Shown one piece after another: positions 37,601 to 49,600 of a stretch of DNA of 64,000 nucleotides. The stretch is from Gonium pectorale. Taxonomy: Eukaryota > Chlorophyta > Chlorophyceae > Chlamydomonadales > Volvocaceae. Positions within the stretch are counted from its first letter, which is position 1, and the number at the start of each line of letters is the position of its first letter. Where the stretch lies: contig LSYV01000059.1 in NCBI GenBank assembly GCA_001584585.1, positions 394,757 to 458,756 on the forward strand, read 5' to 3'. The notes under the pieces are model-generated. The model made no database searches and was not told where the DNA came from. It saw nothing but the letters and a program-made list of their open reading frames with translations. The position numbers and the translations under genes are program-made.

Positions 37601-40600
37601 CCATAGGCGTAGAACGAGCTGACGGCGCCGTAATGGATGTATCCGCCGCTGTTAAACAGGGTGCAACTAGCGTTGCTGCGGCACCTCGACTCGGCCTCAG
37701 CGGCCGAGTACTGCTCATCAAAGGTGCCCGCGGCTTTGACGTGGTTCTTGTCGGAGAAGAGGAGGAAGCCCGCCTTCTCGGGACAGCCTGTGGTCGGATG
37801 TGCCGTAGGAGTCGGACGGATCGTACCGCAAGGAACGAGATCACTACACACCCACACACAGTGGACCACGTCCGGCAGAGAATGACTGTCGGACTCGAGC
37901 TTTGAGCGACACTGTAACACAGTCAAACATCATGGCGCCCGTTTCCCTGGTCCTCCGCAAACCACGCAGAGGTTCTTACCGACTACGACGTTGCACGTGG
38001 AGCTGCGGACGTACAACCCCACACAGGGGCTGCTGGTCTGCCAACCCGTGACCGTCACGTCGCCCTTGCTCTTGTACGAGAAGGCTGGTAGGTGGAATGG
38101 TCAACCAAGGGGCGAAAACAATGTGGGGAAGCGTAACGTCAATGGATGGGCGGCCGTCATACAGTCGCTCAGCTTTCACGTCCAGCCAACCGCACGTATC
38201 GTACCTGTGTTGAACGACTTGCAGTTGCAATCCGCCTGGCATTTGCTGAACGCCTCGGAGAGGGAGGCGCCCTTGCCGATGTCGTCACCCTGATGGTCCT
38301 TGTTGGCCGTGAATACAAAGCCTTGGAAAACCGGGCAGCCTGCGTGCGTGCGTAGACGGGGAGAGTCAGCATGGCATGGTGTGCAGCGCCGCGCGCGGGG
38401 CCATGGACGCCCGGGGCGGATCGGAGCGAGCAACTACAGAGCGGTGCCCTCGGGCGAGACCTCGCTCATCAAGTAAGGGCAGGCGCTGCCTGCGGGATTC
38501 GATACTGGTGATAATAATACTGGCTGTGACGCAAGTGTGGCCGCAGCCGGGACGCAGAATGAGGGGCACACGGGCTCACTGCCGCTGGCGTCCTGACAAA
38601 AGCCCGTGGTGCCGCAGACACGGGAGCCAGCACACTGGCAGTCGACCGAGCAGCGGCCAAGCACGTTCTTGGACTCGTCCCAAACGTAGCCGGGGCCCTT
38701 GGCGCAGGCTGCGTGTATGCAGAATATGGGATGGAGGGGCGCGCGTGGGCAAGGTCTCAGGCTCTCAACTAATAACGGTTGGACATTCACAGCCATACGT
38801 AGAGCCAGCTCGTAGATAGCTAGAGCGTGCTGTATGGTACGGCTACCTCAGGAAGGGCAGGCGGCTGCGCTCCATGGGTATCGCCAGGTTTAGTGGCGTC
38901 CTGGTGACGGATTGTATTCGCCTCAAGCAAGATGGCGGAGCGCTAGCTTTGGCTTCCTCCAACAGGCAGGCAGGCAGGCGCACCTGTGCCCCGCCTCACG
39001 GTCACGGCAATGCCGACCGTTGCATAGTTCCCGCTGCCGTCCGTTGCCTTGCACACGACCTGCATGCGTAAGCGAGCGATGGCCACCGGTGTAACCCATT
39101 GGTTTGCAATGTGCTTCACGCCGTAACGCACACGCAACGCAAAGTAATACAGCTGCGAGTGCAAGGGGGTCCAATCTTCCGCTACGAACAACACGCCCGC
39201 AGGCAAGATGTCCTCCTACCAACGTCTCCCACTCGAATCGCAGGTCATGACCAAACAAACGAATTTCGCCACAAAGTCCACTACTCACATTGGTGACGCC
39301 AACAGGGAACATGCTCCCCGAAGGAGGCGTGCACCTGCAGACATGTCAATCAAGGCGGGAGGCTCCTGGTGGCTTGGCTCTTGAAGCATGGGAGCCGCAA
39401 CTTCGCTGCCCAGGCGCACCCAGCGCTTAACCTTGTTGGTAGATGGTACATCGATCCGTACATAGCAGGATTATCATAGAAGCTAAACAGGCAGACGAAG
39501 CCCGGCACCACTCACGTGATCGTAGGGTTCGGGTAGAAGTTGTCCGTTGCGGTTACTGTCGGCAGCCTGATGGCAACGGCGGCCGGCGACACAACGGTGA
39601 GGCTTGTGGCGCTGGCGGTGATGATGGGGCTGATCTTGTCGACTGGGGCGTGCAAGGGAGGAGGAGAACGAAGTAAGCGAAGCGGTCTGACTCCCGAACG
39701 AGGAACGCGCGTGGTCGACACAGCAAGCACCTGGGCACACGCCGAGCACGTGTCAATTATTTGGCAACTGACATAAAGAACACAGGCCGTGTCGCTCGCC
39801 ACAATGAACAAGACTCTGCACCAGGGCCCTATCTAAAAGCTGTACAAAAGGCGCCTGGGACTCGGATGCTGTGCCTACGCCTAGCCACCTTCCGGGCGTA
39901 AATGTATGGCATGAGCTCTCACCGAAGGTAGTTACGGTTGCGCCAAACGGCTGCGCGAGCTTGGCTTCGTTGGGCGGCTTCACAGCGAGGGGCAGCGCAA
40001 CTGTGAAGCGTACGGCCACAGAGACCTTGCCCTGCTGCAAATGGCGGCGGCGGCTGGTGGCGGCGCCGTCGGAGGCAGCGGCCGTCAATGCGCTGATGTC
40101 CACATCCACGCCGTTGATCGTGACACCCAGGATGGTTACATCAGCAGGGCTGACTGCCGTGCCCTCGGAGCTGACCTGGGAGGCGACCGTGCCCTTGAAG
40201 TCAAGGACGAAGGTGCTGACCGAGGCTGGGTCGGGCTGCGAGGGAGGGGGGAGGGAGGAAGGGACAAAGAGTGGCGGCGCCAGCTCTTGAGACAAGTGCC
40301 CACCGTATGTAGTATGGTAGGCAGGTGCCTTTGCAGGTGTCCAAGGCACAGGTGTTTGTGCTACTGGCAAAGATACATGCTGTGTATGGCCGTACATCGA
40401 TGCCGCGCGCACCTTGCCATTAGCATCCACCGTGACGGTGGTCGTTTCAAGAGTTGCGGCGTACGGCAGATCGACGGTGCCGGAAGAAGCTGCAGACCGG
40501 GAAGAGGGTTGATCGGGCTCACGCACCGTTCAGCAGCGGATGGGAGGGGAGGGCATGCAGGAGGGCAACACCGCAACCCGCAGCAGCGCAAAAAAGCCAG

Positions 40601-43600
40601 ATGTGTTGAATGCACAATACAAGTGCTACGTAGATAGAGTTCCCTCCGTCCGCTTACATAGGCCGCCGACAATAGGAAGCGCGAAGGTCTGCTCGGCGGG
40701 CACCACATCGCCTGCTTTCGCGCAGTCCGACAGGATCAGGCTGGCGCCGTCGGTCAGACTCTCCAGCGCGAGGCACTTGGTTGGCTGCTGGATGGGCGTC
40801 AGTGTGTACCTGCCGGGGCGGAGGTACAACACGACACAATAAGGACGCTTGTCTACGTTTATGCGTGCCGGCAAACTCGTGTACGCCCAGCAAACTCATA
40901 CCGTCGCCCAACTACGAGGACGGGAACCCTGCCTCTGAGAAGCCCATCCTTCCATGGAGTCTACGGCGTCGCAGCAGGCGGCACGGCATCTGGACCTTTC
41001 TTGCCTGGTGTCGGCACCGGCAGGTCGGGGGTAGAACAGCTGGCTAGGGGCGCCGTTGCCGTCCCGGTCGGCCAGCGCCACACCACCGTTGGCGCCCACA
41101 GTGATGCAGCGCACTGTGGCGTCGAGGGTGACGCAGAGAGCGTAGGCGCTGTCGCCGGTCTTGTACAGATCGAAGGACTGGCGGAGCTGGTTGTTGGCGC
41201 AGGTTCTCTGCGTCACGGAGCCTGCAGTTTGGAGGCAAGAAGGCGCGGGCACGTGAGATTCGCGCCACTATAGCTGCATCACTGGGCCTCAGAGCAGCAG
41301 CTTCACATCCATGGATCATATCCCTGGCACGATGGCACCGGCTGTAGTACGTCAAATCGATATCTGAATTCCTTATTGGCTGTCCGCTTTCTCTGTAGTA
41401 TTATACATTGCACTGCCAGGCACTGCGTTATGACTAGGCGCAGCGGGTCGCCTTGAGCTGCTGTGATGCCTACCATCAGCGGCAGCCTCCAAGCACGTGT
41501 CTCCACTGGTGAACACCGTGGTGGTGGCTTGTGGGGCCTCTGCGAGCGAGTTCGACAAGAGGAGCTGAGAACGGCGATCACGGTCAGCGCGGGACGTCCT
41601 CATCCATATATGCAGTCGTAAGGTGCATGCGCTGCGTGCGTCCGTCCGCCCCCGTCATAGATATGCCCGTGCGGCGCGCGCCAGCTGTATGTAGCGGCGC
41701 GGCACAGTCGCGTCATTCCTACGCGGCGGTACGGTGAGAAGCGCTCTCGGGAAGGGCGCAACGTGGCGCATGCAAGTGAGTGGCGATCTAGGCGACGCCT
41801 ATCGTGGTACGGGGCGCATGGGCGGGACGCACGGAGCAGCGACCCGTTCGCAGCACGCACCTTCCTTGACCTCCACGGTGATGCCCAGGGTCGCATAGTT
41901 CCCGCTTCCGTCCACGGCCTTGCACATCACCTGCGTGCAAGGTAGACAGGGTATATGCGCATGGATAGCCGACATGAGTTGAAGCCAGCTGTGTTGCTGC
42001 GCCTGTTAATAGTGCCACGGCCCAGAGCGCACGCCTATCGGAAAGGAAGGAAGCCGCAGGGGCGGGGAGGCTAATCGCAACGAACTGGGGATGCAAGCAC
42101 ACGACGACATCTGCAGGCCGTGCACCACTAGCCGATCGCTTACGTTTGTTGTGCCAATGGCAAACAGGTCTCCGGAGAGGCGCGAGCAGGACACTGGCAC
42201 GGACCCGTAGAAAGCGTCCTTCCCCTCGACGGTCGGCAGGTTCACGGCGACGGCACTGGTCGTGCCGCTGACGGAGACGGTGACCATGGCGCTATCAGCT
42301 CTGATCATGGGCTTGGAACTGTCGACTGCGTACACGAGTGGCGAGCGGGATGTCGTAAAGGGTGTGGCGCATATATATAGCATATATAAAGGGCGGCAGT
42401 GCTGTGAACCATCCAGCGTAGCGTATCCAGCGGTGCTAGTGGGACAGCACAGCAAGCGGGCCTGTCGGCGCCCCACACGTTTGGTGACACCGTAACTACA
42501 TACTGTCATATCCCGCCCCAAATTCATCCTGCTGCTGTGGTGTGGTTCGCAGCCATAGTAAGGGCCCTTGCCTTCTGCATGCATGCTCATCACGGGACTC
42601 ACAGTGCGAGGAGACCTGGGCGAAGAGCGCCTCCCCGAGCTGCGCCTCGTCTGGCGGGTACACGGACAGGGGCCACGTGACGGCAACGTTGACCACCACG
42701 GGCACCATGGCGGCGCCCTGCTGCTCCTGCAGCCGCTGGCGGCGCTGGAGGTGGCGGTGGTTGGCCGTGGCGTCCCCAAACTCAACGGGGTAGCCGGCCA
42801 CGCTACCGGTCAGGACTGCTACAGCATCCTGGTCGAGGGGCGTCCTGGCCGTGTTCCAGGTGCTAACGACCATATCCTTGAAGACCGCTTTGAAGCCCAT
42901 GAGCGACTGCCAGTTCGGCTGTGGGTGGAAGGAACGGGTTACGAGATGGTTACGTTCGTTCTTGTATGTTAGCACGGCACGCCGCAGATGCACAAAGGGG
43001 TACGACACTAGGCACGTGCGAGCCGTGATGCGGCCCCCATGTAGATCCTTTCATGGCCTTCCCTTCCTCTTACAACAGTGACGCGCAGGACTGATCAGCG
43101 AAAGGTACGCTTATGTTTGCGCCCATCGCGTCACACACAATACCTGACCGTCAGCATCCAGAACGATTGCACTCGTCTGGAACGTTGCAGTGTACGGCAG
43201 CACGACTTGGGCGGTCGGGGCTGCAAGGGTGGTTGTTAGGGTGGGCGGTGGAGTAAAGAGGGACGGGTGCTGTCATGCTATAAGGCACGGCGACAGACCA
43301 GGGTCGGCATGGGAAACCGCTGTATGTGGTGGCCCAAGCAACACGTGCGTGTGAGCGATCATACATCAAGCAAGGGTAGGTGTGGTTGCTACATGACTTG
43401 CTCAGGTTACCAGCCTCCCCACGTTTGCCGCATCCCTCCCATGCATACCGATTCCGGAGTCGATGGGGAGCACGAAAATTTGCTTGACGGGGACCGCCAC
43501 GCCGGCTTTTGGGCAGTCCGCAAGGGCCAGGCCAGCGTAGTCGTCTCCCGCCACGACAAGGCACTTGGTGGGCTGCTGCATTGGCGTCAGCGTGTACCTA

Positions 43601-46600
43601 AGAAGGGCAAGGAAAGGTCCATTCATAGGTGACGTTTGGGTCCCCTCATGATTAGCGGCAAGGAGCATTCATTTGTGGCGCCACATGTACGTACATAACT
43701 AACGCTTGAAAGTGCGGGAGCGGCCATCGGCCTGCGCTGCCTGCACTACCCGCGCGCACCAGCCAGCCAGGGCCCACCAGACCGCCCAGCAACCATGCGC
43801 TATGCACAGCCCGTCCATAGATTTGTATGTCTGTACCGAATAGCCGGTGCCATGCGTGCGAACATTCATGTAACCTTTTGACATGGCAACCTGTCCATCA
43901 GGACCCACCCTGTGTTGCCGGCCGGCCGGATGTAGAACCGCTGCTCCGGGGCCCCTTCGGGGTCACGTGCCACCATCGCAATGTCGTAGCTTGCGGTCAA
44001 GCAGCGGAGCTCCCCGTAGGCGCTGTTGCAGATTGCGTAGGCGTTGCCGCCCGTCGCGATGAGGTTGTATGACTGGTAGGAGGTCTTCGAGCAGGCTTGC
44101 TGTGTCAAAGAGCCTGCAGAATCGTATCACCGCACAAGGCAGGCGGTTGAACAACACAAGCTTCATCAGCGTAGCAGGGCCAGGAGCCAGCACGCTATCG
44201 CAGTGGTGCAATTTACCCACCAGCAGAGGACGCCTCAAGGCAGTAGCCCGTAAACGTCGCAATTGGGGTCGCGTCATCCGAGGTACCTGCGAGTCATGGT
44301 GGGCAGTTAGCTAGCTCGAGGAGCATAACATGGCGGTTACCAAGTAAGGCCGCCAACCGTTGTGTGTGCAGTACCCACTTGAGCAGGCGCCGTTGGCGTC
44401 CTTCAAGAATCCAGACTGGCAGTCGCAGCTGAAGTCGAACGCATTCCCAGCGGAGTCCTTGATGTTGGTGCACGAGCCTTCCACGTAGGTCCCCGACAGG
44501 CCGCAAGGACTGACTGGCGAAGCGCAGGGGTTGCTGACAGTAACCGTGAAAGACGCGTTTGCCTGGAGACCCACGCCGTCGGTCGCCACGCAGACGACGG
44601 TTGTCACGCCGTACGGAAAGGTCGATCTGGTCGTGAGGCGCATGCATGGACGGATGGTCGCACGTCATCGAGCCGGTTATGTTAGTGGGGGCGGCTAAAT
44701 TCCTCTCCTGGATGAGGTTCGCAAGTCACTGGCCTACTTGGCAGCAGGCCGAACCGCTGATAATGAAATAGCAACAATCAGCACACGGCCCAGCGCCCTT
44801 ACCCGCTGGGTGGGTTGCATTCAATGTTGCTAATACCAGATAGGTCGTCTTGGGCGGTGGCATCGAACTTCACGGTGGCGCCCAACGGCTGGTTGGCATC
44901 ACTGGCGATATGTGCAGGCAGAGGGTTGAAGAACGGCGGCTCGGCAGCCCTGACCTCGACCACAAAGCCATAGGAAGTCGTGTAGCCGTCGACGTAGCAC
45001 TCAACCGGAGTCTGCGGTGAGGGGCCGAGGTACGTCAGCTCACAGAGGGGCCCGCGCGCTCCGTCCGATGCACGACCGCACGCATACGACAAGCATTCAC
45101 GACCTACGGTGAAGGCCCGCTTCAGGCCTGCGATGAAGCACCGGGGTGCATGGCATGGCAGCCCTGCCTCCTGCAGATGTCCTGGCGCAACCGCACGCCT
45201 GCCGTCCCTTCCTCACACCCACTCACCTGGCCCAACGGGAAGACCGCACCGCTCGGCGGGTTGCACGTGAACGGCACGTCGATGGAGGCCGTAACGTCGT
45301 ACGTCACGGACCTGCCCTCGCCCTCCGTGCCAGGGAATGCCTCCACGACTTTGCTGGCGGGGACGCTCAACGTGGGGTCCACGAAGTTCTGGTTGCGGGC
45401 GACCGTGACCTTGAACACCGCGACGGCGCTGAGGCCCACACGGTCGACAGCCGTGCACTTGACCTGTATGCGTCAGCGTGCATAGCAGGCATCTGTAGCA
45501 TAGCACGGAACGCAAAGCGTGGGCTAGCGGCATGGTGAGGTGCGTGGATGGGATGCCGGACAGGCTCACATACAGCAGGATGCACGGAGGCGGTAAGAGC
45601 CTGGTAAAGCCCGGGCACCACGGTCACGTTTTGCCCAGCCGGGATATGCCGGCAGTGGGCGGACGGCACTCCGGCCACCGAGCGTACCAGCCAGACGCGT
45701 GTTGGTTTCGCAGCTGGGCAGCTGACCGCCAAGAGAGATGACAGCAACGCACGCACACAGCGATTCTACATGGCCGCCGCCATCAGGCAAGGGGCACCAG
45801 TGAGCGCAGGCCAGCAGGCTAGCCAGCCAGGAGCATCACAGACACACCTGGGTCTCGCCGTTGGGGAAGAAGCTGTTGGACGGGGGGTCACACGTCACCA
45901 GCGGCGGCCCTGACATGGCGTCCGTCACGGTGAAGGGCGGGAACTCCACCGCCACGCCCTGGGCGGTCGTGGCAGTGACCGCGACGTCCGGCAGCACCGA
46001 CGGGCTGAAGACCGGCGGCGTGGGCGGCTCTGCGCAAGGGAGGTTGGCCAAGGTGGCAGGAACAGCATGGGCAGTCCATGTGGCCGTACATCGGTCCAGA
46101 AGCGGGCCGAGGTGAACTGTGAACCTCGCCCATAGCAGATTGATGGCGGCCTTGGGACGCATACAGGGGTGCAATCGCCAGTGTCCGGACGGGCAAGTGA
46201 CAACAGGTATGGTTCCTGCCCTTCTCGTGCATGTGTGCGCGCGGGGGCCTCACCGACGTTGACGTAGAAGCTCCCCTCGTCGCCGCGCGCAACGGTGCAT
46301 CTGACCGTGGTGCGGCCGACCTTGAAGGTGGAGCCGCTGGCGGGGACGCACTGGTACTCGGCGTCGTTAGTCGTGGCCACCATGTAGCTGACGGCCGCGC
46401 CCGTGGAGTCGGGCGCCTCCACACTGATGTCGTCGGGCAGGAAGAGCGCCGGCGGAGCGTCCCAACACCTGCGCGCGGCACCGTGGGCGGGGAAGTACAG
46501 CGCGAGAGACGACAGCTGAACAGGCTGTGTGTGCGCACGCACTTGACGGCTGGGGCGCGGAGGCCAGCACACGCATGCACGGGGCGCTGGCGCCTGGCGA

Positions 46601-49600
46601 CTCTCCCTGCTGGGATAGATCCGTCTTTGGGGAGCCAGGCCAACCAATAGGGCTCGACAGGCACGGACCCGGTGTGATCCAGCTTCGCGGCCAAACAGCC
46701 CGCCAATGTTGCCGCGATCCGGGACAGCCTAGTAAGTAAGTTAAGTGCACGCAGGGCCGCCTAACACCTGCGTGTGCTTAGCGAAATGGGCGAGCATGGG
46801 CGAGCCTACGCGATGAGCTGGGAACGGCCCCTACCGGATTTCTTATGCCTACAACGGCGTCTTAACCCGCCATCGCCGTCACGTCTGACCCGCCCACGCC
46901 CCCTCTGCATACGCCTGCTCAGGTCAGCCAGCGGCCGTCAAGCTAGCGCTCTCCAGGCAGGTTGGTTCCGGGAGCTATGGGCTGGCACCAGCATTTCTGC
47001 CAATGTGCCACGGCTCCCCCCGCCCGCGTTGATCGAGTATGTACGGGGCTTCAACCCACACGCTAATGGCCCATCCGTTGGATGGGCCGGCTGCAAATTC
47101 TGACCAGCCCAATATCAACCACGTGTCGGCGGGTTAGATAGCTAGATAGGCAGGGGAGTTGTGGGAGTTCGTGGAGACGGCCTAGCAGCCAAACTACTTG
47201 CTCGGCAACTGACATCACCCACCAGACGAAGGCGAGGGAATTCAGCGCCGTGGAAGCGCTGTAGCGGCCCTTGATTGCGACGAGGCGGGCATTCGAGCCC
47301 TTGGGGGCGCACGTGGGCGCCGCGGGGGGGTTGCCGGCCTGGGAGGTGGTGGTCGCGGTTGTGGATGCCTTGGCCTCGAGGGTGCGGCCGAGGCTTGTGG
47401 TGAGGGTAATGGACGTGAGGAGGTCCTCGTAGCCAACTTCCACCTTGGTGATGGTCTCCCCGGCCTGGAGCGAGACGTTGGACAGTCCGAAGAGGCCGGC
47501 TGCGCCGCCCCGCCACACGGAAGTGGCGTTGGAGCCGAGGTAGGTGACCCGGACGCCGTCCAGGTAGGAGCCGGCGGTGGCCTCGATGCGGCTGCGGGAG
47601 CGCATGGGTGGGCGCAGGTGCGTTATACAGGCGCGGGGGCCTTCAAAGGTGAGGCGCGGGCGGTACATGGACGCAGCCGCTATGCGTAAAAAGACATGGA
47701 TGTGGACCTCGAGGAGCGCTCTATCTGTCATAAGAGAATTGGACCACGGGAGAGATGGACGTACACCGGCAGGCGCAGCCATGACCGAGTATCTGGTTTT
47801 AACCCTGCCGCAGCACCGCCTGGAAGCGGTACTAGCGGTACGTACGAGATTGGGTACAGGCCGCCAGCGGCGATGGCGGTATCGTCGAAGGGTGTGCCAT
47901 CGGGGTTGGGCCCCACGTAGGCCGACGTCCAGGTGCAGGTGACGGTAACCGTGAAGGTGACGGACGCCTCAAGTTGCAGCTTGTCCTTTGCCGTACACGT
48001 GACCTAAGGCGTGAAGGTGTGAGCACATTGTCCATATGTCAGCGAGAGCACGGGTGGAGTGCCGTACGATACTGGTATCTGGGGGGGGGTACCTGGGGAG
48101 TCCAAGCCGTATATGGTGCCAGTACTCGGAAGCATCACAAATGCCTCCCTTCATGTACCCTTCATGTACCCACCAGCGTCGTTCCAATTCCAAACTTGGA
48201 TCCAGAATCGGGCCAGCAGCTGACGGTACCGGTTCGCGGGCCGTCGGTGCCAGTGGGCGACATGGCGTCCACCGCCGTGGGGCGGGTGTACTGGACGACC
48301 GCGCCGACCGCATCCTCGGCATCAACCACGACATTGGCGGGAGCAAACGTGAAGACGGGCGGTGTGGGCTTGACTGCGCAGGGCAAGGGAGAAGGGCACT
48401 TGAAAACAAGCAAACTGTTCATTCACCGTGAGTCCAGACTAGATCGATCACACCACCGCGACGATCTGTGTAGCCCCTGTACAGAGGCGCTACCTTCCTC
48501 GGCAGGTTGCGAACCCCAGGTCTAGCGATGAATGGACGCCCACTTACTGATGGTAACCGTGAAGTTGCGCACGGCCTTGTTGCCGTATCCGTCGGTTGCG
48601 GTGCAGCTGACTGGCGTGCTGTCGACGGCGGTGATGGTGCCATCCCCGTTGGCCACGCAGGTCGAGGTGCCGCCGCCGGCCGTGGCGCCGACCGCAGCGC
48701 AGGCGCCCTTGGTAGGCTCGCCAACGGGGAAAAACGAGCCAACCGGGTCCCGCGTGCATGCCACGGTCGCCCCGCTGACGTCGTCCCCGTACTTGAGCAG
48801 GTCCTTGAAGGCGACGTCCTTGCCCGCAGGGTCGGCCGACTCGAACACCAGGTTGGGCACCTCATCAAACACGGGCGGCGTGGTGTCGACTGCGGGGCGG
48901 AAAGGAGGGTTGGCACGCGGGTCAGCACGTTACGGGCGGGCCGCTGTCGACTTGAGGCCGCCGATCGAGAGAAAACAAGAAAGGGCGGCGATGGCCTGTT
49001 TGCGAGGGCTGGTAGCAGTGGTTAGGGCTGTACAATGGGCAGGGCACAGACGAGGCATGGCTTGGCGCGAAGCAGGTCGGGCATGATCCGGACACGGTTA
49101 TGCACACTATCGGTGCGCGCGGCAGCAGGAGCATGTGGCCAAGCAATCGGGCAAGCGCACAGGTTGACCCACCAACTTTGATGCGGAAGGACCTGGTCAC
49201 GGTGTTCTTCGCCGCATCAGTAGCCGTGCACACGACCTGAGGAAAGACAGCCACCGATACGCATACTTGGCGAGATGCGTGCCCGCCCGCAACAGAGCAG
49301 CTGCAGATATAACCAATGACGCTATGCATTTGCGGAGCTGCTGTACACTGTTGCCAGCACACAGCCCTGCCCTATGACGAGTACGGCACTGTATTAACGG
49401 CGTGGGGGACACGCAAGCACGCGGGCGTGTGGATCGATCTGCTCCTTCCGTGCGTGCACCCCCGCACCCCCAGCGAGCCCGGCATCTCACGCAACAAGGC
49501 AGTTCTACAAAGGCTGTCGAGCGACTTTAACCCCGTTACGTTCTTACCAGCGTCCCCGAGGAGCCCGCCTTGGAGATCGGGAAGCGCGATCCAGACTGAG

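Noticed and set aside
45560..45750. Minus-strand frame AGQNVTVVPGLYQAL as an extra HYR exon
   Set aside because: HYR module 5 joins directly from 45848 to 45463 in phase 0. Adding this frame breaks the domain and lacks good splice sites.
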